This document shows positions 1-5,328 of a stretch of 14,819 nucleotides of DNA, piece after piece; the first letter of the stretch is position 1; every line of letters starts with the position of its first letter. The translations under genes and the position numbers were made by a program. Under the pieces are notes generated by a model. The model saw nothing but the letters and a program-made list of their open reading frames with translations. It was not told the DNA's origin and made no database searches. Source of the stretch: an uncultured Elusimicrobiales bacterium (GTDB taxonomy: Bacteria > Elusimicrobiota > Elusimicrobia > Elusimicrobiales > Elusimicrobiaceae); NCBI GenBank assembly GCA_944322775.1, contig CALUQA010000164.1, positions 1 to 14,819 on the forward strand, written 5' to 3'.

Positions 1-217
1 CTTTGCCGTAAAGGGTAATGTATTCCCGCAGGGTTTCTATGGAAAGCCCTGCCGAGCGCATGCACTTTATAAACTCCACCCAGCCGCAGTCCTGTTCGGT
101 ATAGTCGCGTATGCCGCTTTCGGTGCGGTGCACGGGGGGAATAAGTCCTTCCTTTTCATAATAGCGAAGTGTGTCAATAGGAATATCAAATTTTTTACTC
201 ACTTCGGAAATGTTCAT
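1..217 (-). CDS. MerR-family transcriptional regulator, AdhR/NmlR-like (partial, C-terminus off the left edge)
   Basis: The first 72 residues are visible, starting MNISEVSKKFDIPIDTLRYY. They form the winged helix-turn-helix of MerR regulators: the IPIDTLRYYEKEGL recognition segment (residues 12-25), then a basic wing with G35, R37 and Y39. The start is fixed by a perfect AAGGAGG (224-230) six bases upstream of ATG. A cysteine falls at residue 52 in the segment EFIKCMR. Bacillus subtilis AdhR also uses a cysteine at position 52 to sense aldehydes, and the surrounding sequence is of that subfamily, so I infer an aldehyde or electrophile sensor. The gene has its own 19-bp-spaced promoter carrying a dyad, which points to autoregulation. 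Any partner genes (reductases, dehydrogenases) would lie to the left, outside the window. The MerR assignment is firm; the inducer is inference. Confidence 0.93.
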   Translation of the reverse strand, partial: MNISEVSKKFDIPIDTLRYYEKEGLIPPVHRTESGIRDYTEQDCGWVEFIKCMRSAGLSIETLREYITLYGK

Positions 218-236
218 ATTCCGCCTCCTTATATAA

Positions 237-268
237 ATTGTAAACTCTTGAGCTGGCTCTAGGTCAAG
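237..268 (-). promoter_or_regulatory. MerR-type promoter with operator dyad
   Basis: On the minus strand, TTGACC (-35, 262-267) and TACAAT (-10, 237-242) are separated by exactly 19 bp (243-261). This is the overlong spacing that MerR-family activators correct by untwisting DNA. The spacer carries an imperfect inverted repeat, CTTGACCTAGAGCCAGCTCAAG (247-268), with 8 of 11 half-site positions symmetric. It resembles the operators of AdhR/NmlR-type regulators. It lies directly upstream of the MerR gene, so the expected transcript would start near 230 with a leader of only about 13 nt, almost all of it Shine-Dalgarno. Confidence 0.85.
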
Positions 269-364
269 TGTTTTTTTGTTTATTTTCTTTTCTATTCTAA
301 TGATCAGAGCCCCAAACAAATTATGCTGGAGTATACTTTAACTCTAACTTTGGGCGTTTTTGCA

Positions 365-394
365 TTGCTCTTGCGCGGCGCAAAATGATATATT
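365..394 (+). promoter_or_regulatory. Extended -10 promoter for the glycosyltransferase gene
   Basis: TATATT (389-394) is preceded by TGA, giving a TGn extended -10. A weak -35, TTGCTC (365-370), lies 18 bp upstream. The -10 ends six bases before ATG 401, so transcription would begin at or next to the start codon. No Shine-Dalgarno is visible, which fits a leaderless mRNA. Read from sequence only. Confidence 0.45.
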
Positions 395-400
395 GTCTAC

Positions 401-1495
401 ATGACGTTGCTGACACCTGCCGCTAAAAACAACAATATCTCCGTGGTATTTGCCTGCGGGGCCGGTTTTTTGCCCTATGCCGGCGTGGCAGCCGCCAGCC
501 TGCTGCAGCACGCACAAAAAAATTGTTTTTACGACATTTTTATTTTGCACGGGCAGCCTGTTTCCGCCGAGATTAAAAAACAATTTGCCGCTTTAACAAC
601 GCCCCATGCCAACGCGCAAATCCGCTTTATAAACGTGGCGCCTTTTCTTGCCGCGTGGCGGGGGAAAATGCTGGTGCGGGAAAATATGTCCCTGGCCAGT
701 TATTACCGCTTGTTTATACCTCAAATTTTTGCCCGTTTTGACAAAGTGATTTATTTAGACAGCGACGTATTGCTCTGCCGCGATATCGCCCTTTTGTATG
801 AGCAAAAACTAGACCCCGGCACCGTACTGGGCGCCGTGCAGGACGCGCTGGCATTTAGCCCCACGCCCAAACAGCAGGATTTTGTTAAAAAGCATTGCCG
901 CCTTTTGGGTCTGAAAAGCCCGCTGGAATATTTCAACTCCGGCGTGTTACTTTGGGATTTAAAAGCCTTCCGCACGCAAAACCTGCAAGACAAATTGCAG
1001 CAGTGCATGCAAAAACTGGCCCCTTCACCCCATATGGACCAGGACATTTTAAACGCCGCTTTCTGCCAACACATTACCTTTTTGCCCATGACGTTTAATT
1101 TTTTTGCCCAGCCGCCTGTTTTGCCCGGCCTTAACTTGCCACCGGCGTGGGCAGACTACATCAACCGCCGCGCACAGGCCATGCAAGCCCCCTGCATTAT
1201 TCATTATGCGGGCGTGCAAAAACCGTGGTCTTACCCGCGCATGCCGTATGCGGATTTGTGGCTAAAAACGGCTAAAGGCAGCCCCTTTGCAGAAGATGTT
1301 TTACGGCTGGCTAAAATTTACGCCCGCACCATGCGCAAAAACTACCGCCTGCGCTGGCTGTATTGGCTTTGGCAATGGGTTTACCGCATTCAAAACCGCT
1401 TGCAAAACGGACGCGGCAATGCGGCCCAAAAGGCATTTGCTTTGCAGGAACGCATACAAACCTGCACTCTGTGGAAAAAATATACAAAGAGATAA
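401..1495 (+). CDS. Glycosyltransferase family 8 (LPS-type hexosyltransferase)
   Basis: A 364-residue retaining glycosyltransferase of the GT8 fold (glycogenin/RfaJ/WaaJ type), which transfers a sugar from a nucleotide-sugar donor. Family landmarks are in order: an N-terminal Rossmann-like strand (VVFACGAGF), the metal-binding DxD in YLDSDVLL (D120, D122), the FNSGVLLWD block (178-186), DQD (213-215) and the metal-binding HYAGVQKPW block (268-276). The last 60 or so residues are rich in Arg, Lys and Trp, as in LPS glycosyltransferases that sit on the inner face of the cytoplasmic membrane. Donor and acceptor cannot be read from sequence; LPS or another surface glycan is the likely product. 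ATG 401 is the first ATG of the frame and lies six bases after a -10 element, with no Shine-Dalgarno. The lipoprotein gene follows one base after its stop, so the two form an operon. Confidence 0.9.
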   Translation: MTLLTPAAKNNNISVVFACGAGFLPYAGVAAASLLQHAQKNCFYDIFILHGQPVSAEIKKQFAALTTPHANAQIRFINVAPFLAAWRGKMLVRENMSLASYYRLFIPQIFARFDKVIYLDSDVLLCRDIALLYEQKLDPGTVLGAVQDALAFSPTPKQQDFVKKHCRLLGLKSPLEYFNSGVLLWDLKAFRTQNLQDKLQQCMQKLAPSPHMDQDILNAAFCQHITFLPMTFNFFAQPPVLPGLNLPPAWADYINRRAQAMQAPCIIHYAGVQKPWSYPRMPYADLWLKTAKGSPFAEDVLRLAKIYARTMRKNYRLRWLYWLWQWVYRIQNRLQNGRGNAAQKAFALQERIQTCTLWKKYTKR

Positions 1496-1496
1496 A

Positions 1497-1841
1497 ATGA
1501 AAAAAATGTATTTCTCTCTTTTATTTGTTTTTGCTTTTGCCGCTTGCGCCAGCACGCCCGCACCACAAGGCACCTGGCTGCAGCCGGTGCCCGGCATGCC
1601 ACAGCAAACGCAAGGTTTTAGGCTGTATAAGGGCGGCAAAGCAGAAAGCGTGAATATGGCCACGCTTTTATATACAACCTGGCAAATAAACGGTAATGAG
1701 CTGACGTTAACCGGGCAAAGTTTGGGCAACGGACAGACTATTGATTTTGTGCAAACCTATCAATTTAGCTTACCTAACAAAGACACCCTGCGCTTAAGCA
1801 CACCGGACAGGGAAGCTCAAATCTTCATACGGCAAAAATAA
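1497..1841 (+). CDS. Small lipocalin-like outer-membrane lipoprotein
   Basis: A 114-residue product beginning MKKMYFSLLFVFAFAACAS: two lysines, a hydrophobic stretch and a lipobox-like FAAC, giving lipidation at Cys17. Residue +2 is Ala, not Asp, so outer-membrane sorting is expected. The mature part has GTWLQPVPGMP, GFRLYKGGKAESVNMATL, W-N-L-L-G-S-GNGQTIDF and a final IFIRQ strand. It resembles small lipocalin-like lipoproteins common in gut Bacteroidota, a resemblance recalled rather than searched. Ligand unknown. The start at 1497 is preferred over an in-frame extension from 1287 because it creates the signal peptide and because everything upstream overlaps the glycosyltransferase. The gene begins one base after the upstream stop (TAA-A-ATG), with a weak AAGAGA Shine-Dalgarno inside the upstream gene, so translation is probably coupled. 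Confidence 0.8.
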   Translation: MKKMYFSLLFVFAFAACASTPAPQGTWLQPVPGMPQQTQGFRLYKGGKAESVNMATLLYTTWQINGNELTLTGQSLGNGQTIDFVQTYQFSLPNKDTLRLSTPDREAQIFIRQK

Positions 1842-1850
1842 TACTTTTTA

Positions 1851-1880
1851 GGCCCCGCGGAAAAAAATGGGGTTTTTTGT
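1851..1880 (+). terminator. Probable intrinsic terminator after the lipoprotein gene
   Basis: CCCC (1853-1856) pairs with GGGG (1869-1872) around an A-rich loop, followed at once by six T (1873-1878). The stem is short and the loop long (12 nt), so it is weaker than the other terminators here, but the position just after the operon is right. Confidence 0.5.
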
Positions 1881-1918
1881 TTATTTTTTAAGCAAAATTT
1901 TCCTTCTTAAAAAACCGG

Positions 1919-1947
1919 TTGCAAGCCAGCTTTAAAAGTAATAAAGT
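1919..1947 (+). promoter_or_regulatory. Candidate sigma70-type promoter for the alcohol dehydrogenase
   Basis: TTGCAA (1919-1924) and TAAAGT (1942-1947) are spaced 17 bp apart, each matching the consensus at four of six positions. Transcription would start near 1954 and give a leader of about 42 nt that begins with a GC-rich hairpin. This reading competes with a longer structured leader starting further upstream. Confidence 0.35.
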
Positions 1948-1956
1948 AAAGGGGAA

Positions 1957-1976
1957 GGCAGGGTGCAAGCCCCGCC
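1957..1976 (+). other. 5' leader hairpin upstream of the alcohol dehydrogenase
   Basis: GGC-A-GGG (1957-1963) pairs with CCC-C-GCC (1970-1976) around the loop TGCAAG, with one A/C mismatch. It lies nine bases before the Shine-Dalgarno AGGAGG (1985-1990). The preceding GGGGAA, the GGTGCAAGCCC core and the following GCAATTATAG resemble part of the cobalamin-riboswitch core. Other expected parts, including the AGYCAGGAGACCTGCC-like B12 box, are absent. It may simply be an mRNA-stabilising hairpin. Confidence 0.4.
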
Positions 1977-1995
1977 GCAATTATAGGAGGGTTTT

Positions 1996-3210
1996 ATGTG
2001 GGAGAAAGACATTGATATTAACACCGTACGTGAAATCCGCGCCAGAACGCTGGTTTATTTTGGTGTGGGCGCCATTGCAAAAATGGACGATATTGCCAGA
2101 GATTTGAAAGCCCGCGGCATTAATAAAGTGCTGGCTGTAACCGGGCACGGTTCTTATAAAAAAACGGGTGCGTGGGACTATGTTACCACCGCCTTTGAAA
2201 AACACGGCATTGCCTATACGCTCTATGACGGCGTAACCCCCAACCCCAATACTCATCAGGTCAACGCGGCTGCCAAACAGGGCGCCGAATTTGGCGCGCA
2301 GGCGGTCATCGCCATTGGCGGCGGCTCTGCCATTGACGCCGGCAAAAGCGCGGCTATCTTGCTTAAAAACCCGGGCAAAACCGCAGAAGAACTCTATGAG
2401 TTCAAATTTACCCCGACGCAAGCTGCGCCGATTGTGGCCGTCAACCTGACGCACGGCACCGGCTCTGAAGCCAACCGCTTTGCCGTGGTGACCATTGAAG
2501 AAAAGAACTTCAAACCGGCCATTGCTTATGACTGCATCTATCCGCTCTATTCCATTGACGACCCCAAATTGATGGCGGGGTTGAGCGAAAAACAGACCCG
2601 CTATGTGTCTATTGACGCGGTCAACCACGTGGTAGAAGCCTCCACCACCACGGTTACCAGCCCCTATGCCATTGACTTGGCTATTTCCACGGTGGAACTG
2701 GTGGCCAAATATCTGCCCGAAGCTTTGAAAGACCTCAGCGACGTAAAAGCGCGCTATTTCTTGGCCTATGCGGCCTTGATCGCCGGTATTGCTTTTGATA
2801 ACGGCATGCTGCACTATACGCACGCTTTGGAACACCCGCTTTCCGGCGTGAACCCGAACTTGACCCACGGCTTGGGCTTGGCCATGTTGCTGCCGGCTGT
2901 GATTAAAAACATCTATCCGGCCAAAGGCAACACCTTGGCTGCCGTGCTTAAACCGGTGGCCCCGGGCTTGACCGGTGACCCCGCCGAAGCCGAAAAAGCC
3001 GCTGAAGAAGTGGAAAAATGGCTCTTTAGCGTGGGCGCCACGCACAAGCTGGAAGACGAAGGCTTTAAGGCCGAAGACGTGGACAAAATGACGGAACTGT
3101 GCTTCAACACCCCGTCTTTGAGCGGCCTGTTGGGCATTGCTCCGACCAAGGCAGACAAAGCCGCCGTGCGCGAAATTTACGCCGCGTCTTTGAAACCTTG
3201 CCACAAATAA
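1996..3210 (+). CDS. Iron-containing (group III) alcohol dehydrogenase
   Basis: A 404-residue cytoplasmic NAD(P)-dependent dehydrogenase that interconverts alcohols and aldehydes, probably in ethanol-forming fermentation or aldehyde detoxification. The nucleotide-binding GGGSAID loop is at 108-114 and HGTGSE at 153-158. Iron ligands, aligned to E. coli FucO by motif, are D207 and H211 (DAVNH), H276 (HALEH) and H291 (LTHG); H280 is the second histidine of HALEH. Length and architecture are normal for a stand-alone enzyme. It lacks the aldehyde dehydrogenase domain found in AdhE. The start has a strong AGGAGG five bases upstream of ATG. It is a single-gene unit with a structured leader and an 11-bp-stem terminator, which suggests strong, individually controlled expression. 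Substrate preference is not readable. Confidence 0.93.
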   Translation: MWEKDIDINTVREIRARTLVYFGVGAIAKMDDIARDLKARGINKVLAVTGHGSYKKTGAWDYVTTAFEKHGIAYTLYDGVTPNPNTHQVNAAAKQGAEFGAQAVIAIGGGSAIDAGKSAAILLKNPGKTAEELYEFKFTPTQAAPIVAVNLTHGTGSEANRFAVVTIEEKNFKPAIAYDCIYPLYSIDDPKLMAGLSEKQTRYVSIDAVNHVVEASTTTVTSPYAIDLAISTVELVAKYLPEALKDLSDVKARYFLAYAALIAGIAFDNGMLHYTHALEHPLSGVNPNLTHGLGLAMLLPAVIKNIYPAKGNTLAAVLKPVAPGLTGDPAEAEKAAEEVEKWLFSVGATHKLEDEGFKAEDVDKMTELCFNTPSLSGLLGIAPTKADKAAVREIYAASLKPCHK

Positions 3211-3223
3211 TCTGGTTTTAACC

Positions 3224-3257
3224 AAACCGCGCCCCGTCAAAAGGGCGCGGTTTTTTT
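3224..3257 (+). terminator. Strong intrinsic terminator after the alcohol dehydrogenase
   Basis: A perfect 11-bp stem, AAACCGCGCCC (3224-3234) with GGGCGCGGTTT (3243-3253), closes an 8-nt loop and runs into seven T (3251-3257). Confidence 0.95.
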
Positions 3258-3274
3258 GTTTTGAAGGGGAAAAA

Positions 3275-3303
3275 TTTGGCCCCGCCAAAGCTTTTGCTAT
3301 ACT
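3275..3303 (+). promoter_or_regulatory. Extended -10 promoter for ogt
   Basis: TATACT (3298-3303) is preceded by TGC, a TGn extended -10, with a weak TTTGGC (3275-3280) 17 bp upstream. The -10 ends six bases before ATG 3310, with no Shine-Dalgarno, so the mRNA is probably leaderless. Confidence 0.5.
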
Positions 3304-3309
3304 TTGTGT

Positions 3310-3777
3310 ATGTATAAGATTACGTTTGATACACCCATTGGCCCCCTGACAGCTGTGGAAGAAAACGGACGGCTGACCCATTTGTGTCTGCCTACGGTCC
3401 GAGATCTGCCCACCAGCGCACTGGAAAAGCAAACCCCGCTTTTAACGCAAACCCAACGGGAAATAGAAGAATATTTTAAAGGAGAAAGAAAAAGCTTTAC
3501 CTTGCCGCTTGCCCCGCACGGAACCCCGTTTCAGCAAAAAGTGTGGCAGGCACTGCTAGCGGTGCCTTATGGGCAAACGCTTTGCTATGGGCAAATTGCG
3601 CGTCTTATCGGCAACCCCAAGGCCGCCAGGGCCGTGGGCATGGCGTGCAATCAAAACCCGTTGGTCATTGTTATTCCCTGCCACCGCATTGTGGGCAAAA
3701 ACGGTCAACTTGTGGGCTATGCTGGCGGAGTGTCCATCAAACAGCAATTATTGAATTTGGAAAAACACGGGATATAG
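3310..3777 (+). CDS. ogt: Methylated-DNA--protein-cysteine methyltransferase (O6-alkylguanine-DNA alkyltransferase)
   Basis: A 155-residue suicide repair protein that moves alkyl groups from O6-alkylguanine in DNA to its own cysteine. The acceptor is C124 in the invariant PCHR (123-126). Around it lie the FQQKVW start of the C-terminal domain, the PYGQTLCYGQIA segment, the RAVGMACNQNP recognition-helix region and the VGYAGG loop after the active site. A shorter N-terminal domain (MYKITFDTPIGPL) is typical of Ogt. I start at ATG 3310 and not at the in-frame TTG 3304. The TTG would fall between the -10 box and the expected transcription start, while the ATG sits exactly at the expected first transcribed base. 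The gene stands alone between two terminators, with no Ada-type regulatory domain. Confidence 0.93.
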   Translation: MYKITFDTPIGPLTAVEENGRLTHLCLPTVRDLPTSALEKQTPLLTQTQREIEEYFKGERKSFTLPLAPHGTPFQQKVWQALLAVPYGQTLCYGQIARLIGNPKAARAVGMACNQNPLVIVIPCHRIVGKNGQLVGYAGGVSIKQQLLNLEKHGI

Positions 3778-3803
3778 CGATTCTACTGCAAAAAGAAAAA
3801 CAT

Positions 3804-3833
3804 AAAAAAACCGGAGCCTTGGCCCCGGTTTTT
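3804..3833. terminator. Bidirectional terminator between convergent genes
   Basis: CCGG-A-GC (3811-3817) pairs with GC-C-CCGG (3822-3828) with one mismatch. It is flanked by seven A (3804-3810) and five T (3829-3833), so it has a U tract in both directions. It ends ogt on the plus strand and the beta-barrel gene on the minus strand. Confidence 0.88.
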
Positions 3834-3836
3834 AAA

Positions 3837-4730
3837 TTATTCTTCTACTTTTTTAGCCCTAATAAAAGTATGGCTGAAACCTAAAGAAACACCTACGTAA
3901 AGGTTTTGTCCGCGCTTGCCAAAGGCCCGTGCCTGCGCCGTGTAGAAAGAAATAAACGGCGCTACGGACAATTCTTTAAGTACGGCTACGTCCAAACGGG
4001 CGTCCAGGCCGGCTTCATAGTCAATATCGGTAGTTTCGGGATGTGTTTCGTGCAGATAATCACGGAACATAGCGCTGTAAACGGCTTTTACGCCTTCGCG
4101 GATAGGCTGGTGGATTTCTATGGCCGTTTCCCAACCGTATTTTTCGGAAGAAGGGTCATAAGTTAAATCGTCTTCCGCAAAGGCCGCAATGTGAAAGTTT
4201 TGAATGTATTTGCCTTCATAAATTTTTACACCCAAAGCCGCGCGCAATACTTTTTTAAGAGGGCTGTCTCCCTGAGAGTTAAACTCCGTCTGATAGGTTA
4301 AAGAACCAAACGGCCCCGCTTCAAACCCGCCCAGCACGTTTTGCACGTTCCAAATACGCTGGGTATAAGAAGAGGTAAACAAAATATTGTCTGCCGTTTC
4401 GTTGGTGGTTTGTTCGCCGTCATAGGGTTTAAGCGTGGTTTTGCCGTAATCAAGCAACAGTTCGTTACCCCACACATAATTTTTGGCAAAATAATTGCCC
4501 ACTAAATCCAGCGTTCCTTTGACCACATTTTGAGAGTCGGCCGACAGTTTGGAGTTGGGGAAATCCTGATATTCTGCAGCATTTCTTACGTTGGTGGAAG
4601 ATAAATCCAAGGCAACTTTTTTTAAATCCAGTTCCCAGCCCCGTTTTAAGTTTTGGGCAAAAGCTCCGCCGCAAAGCAGCAAAGCGACCATAATTAGAGT
4701 GCTTTTAGTTAAGAAATTTTTCAGATTCAT
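3837..4730 (-). CDS. Predicted outer-membrane beta-barrel protein (function unknown)
   Basis: A 297-residue protein with a clear Sec signal peptide: two lysines, a hydrophobic core, and cleavage after AFA at residue 25. The mature part has many short alternating segments ending in aromatic residues (GNELLLDYG, ILFTSSYTQRIW, GSLTYQTEF, IQNFHIAAF, VKAVYSAMF, VAPFISFY, LYVGVSLGF). This is what transmembrane beta strands look like. I think it resembles the DUF481/DUF3078-type barrel families, but that is recalled, not searched. Role (transport, adhesion or structural) unknown. Its ATG overlaps the stop of the upstream AlaX gene as ATGA, so the two are translationally coupled; only a weak GGAAA lies upstream. 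It ends two bases before the bidirectional terminator's T run. Confidence 0.72.
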   Translation of the reverse strand: MNLKNFLTKSTLIMVALLLCGGAFAQNLKRGWELDLKKVALDLSSTNVRNAAEYQDFPNSKLSADSQNVVKGTLDLVGNYFAKNYVWGNELLLDYGKTTLKPYDGEQTTNETADNILFTSSYTQRIWNVQNVLGGFEAGPFGSLTYQTEFNSQGDSPLKKVLRAALGVKIYEGKYIQNFHIAAFAEDDLTYDPSSEKYGWETAIEIHQPIREGVKAVYSAMFRDYLHETHPETTDIDYEAGLDARLDVAVLKELSVAPFISFYTAQARAFGKRGQNLYVGVSLGFSHTFIRAKKVEE

Positions 4731-5194
4731 TGTTCGTTTTCCAGTTTGAAGCGAATGCGCAGGCGCCCGTCATTATAATCCCAAGAAGAGAGTACAAACC
4801 GTCCCACCTCTTTGGTGTTGGCCACATGCGCGCCAATGCACGGGCAGGCATCATAATCGCCCACGAAGACAATGCGCAAGGTGTCGCCGGCGTCTGCAGG
4901 CAGTTTGGACATATCCAGCCCCGGTATTTTGGCCGCTTCCGCACGGGGAAGCGTTTTGGCCGTTACGGGCAAACCCGCAGCCAGCACCGCGTTGACCTGC
5001 CGCACCACTTCGTCCAGTTGGGCTTGGGTAGGGGCGGAAGGCAAAGCATAATCACATTTGGACTTATTTTTTTCTATATGGGAGCTTTTGCTGCGCGGAC
5101 AACCAAAAACACGCATCATGGTCTGGTTGAGCACATGTTCTGCCGTATGCATGGGAGAGTAATAATCTTTTTTGGGAGTAAATTCGGCTGTCAT
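4727..5194 (-). CDS. Stand-alone AlaX-type tRNA-editing protein (threonyl/alanyl-tRNA synthetase SAD domain)
   Basis: A 155-residue free-standing editing domain of the class II synthetase SAD family, which hydrolyses mischarged tRNA in trans (typically Ser- or Gly-tRNA(Ala)). The zinc-binding signatures are both present: HxxxH in MHTAEH (H16, H20) and CxxxH in CPCIGAHV (C119, H123). The RSKSSHIEKNKS segment fits the family as I remember it. There is no aminoacylation domain, and the size matches short AlaX proteins. Which tRNA is edited cannot be told from sequence. ATG 5194 lies six bases after TAAAAT (minus strand 5206-5201) with no Shine-Dalgarno, so it may be leaderless. It is first in a two-gene unit, with its stop overlapping the next start. 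Confidence 0.85.
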   Translation of the reverse strand: MTAEFTPKKDYYSPMHTAEHVLNQTMMRVFGCPRSKSSHIEKNKSKCDYALPSAPTQAQLDEVVRQVNAVLAAGLPVTAKTLPRAEAAKIPGLDMSKLPADAGDTLRIVFVGDYDACPCIGAHVANTKEVGRFVLSSWDYNDGRLRIRFKLENEQ

Positions 5195-5200
5195 ATAGTT

Positions 5201-5206
5201 ATTTTA
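5201..5206 (-). promoter_or_regulatory. -10 element of the alaX transcription unit
   Basis: Minus-strand TAAAAT ends six bases before the ATG, the same geometry as for the glycosyltransferase and ogt genes. No convincing -35 is seen: TTTTAA at 17 bp, TTAACA at 15 bp. Confidence 0.35.
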
Positions 5207-5263
5207 TCTAATTTTGAAGCCTGTTAAAAATAATTTTCTTCCGTCTATTTTTCCAGCTCAAAA

Positions 5264-5293
5264 GTGACAGGCTTCTTAGGAAAATAATAAAAT
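5264..5293 (+). promoter_or_regulatory. Probable promoter for pyruvate kinase
   Basis: GTGACA (5264-5269) and TAAAAT (5288-5293) lie 18 bp apart, each five of six to consensus. The start would be near 5300, leaving a leader of about 28 nt that contains AAAGGA (5313-5318), ten bases before ATG. Together with the alaX promoter it fills the 134-bp divergent intergenic region. Confidence 0.5.
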
Positions 5294-5328
5294 ATATACA
5301 TAGAATTTTAAGAAAGGACAGGTAAAAT

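Noticed and set aside
1287..1496. Upstream extension of the lipoprotein frame
   Set aside because: It overlaps the glycosyltransferase throughout and would bury the signal peptide and lipobox inside the protein.
1911..1995. Firm call of a cobalamin riboswitch
   Set aside because: Only a fragment of the core is present and the B12-box and other domains are missing; kept only as a tentative finding.
3304..3309. TTG start two codons upstream for ogt
   Set aside because: It directly abuts the -10 box, so it would lie before the expected transcription start; ATG 3310 has the same geometry as two other genes.
1981..3432. 483-codon open frame on the minus strand opposite the alcohol dehydrogenase
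   Set aside because: It is antisense to a clearly real enzyme gene with catalytic motifs, spans the adh terminator and the ogt start, and its product has no recognisable domain.
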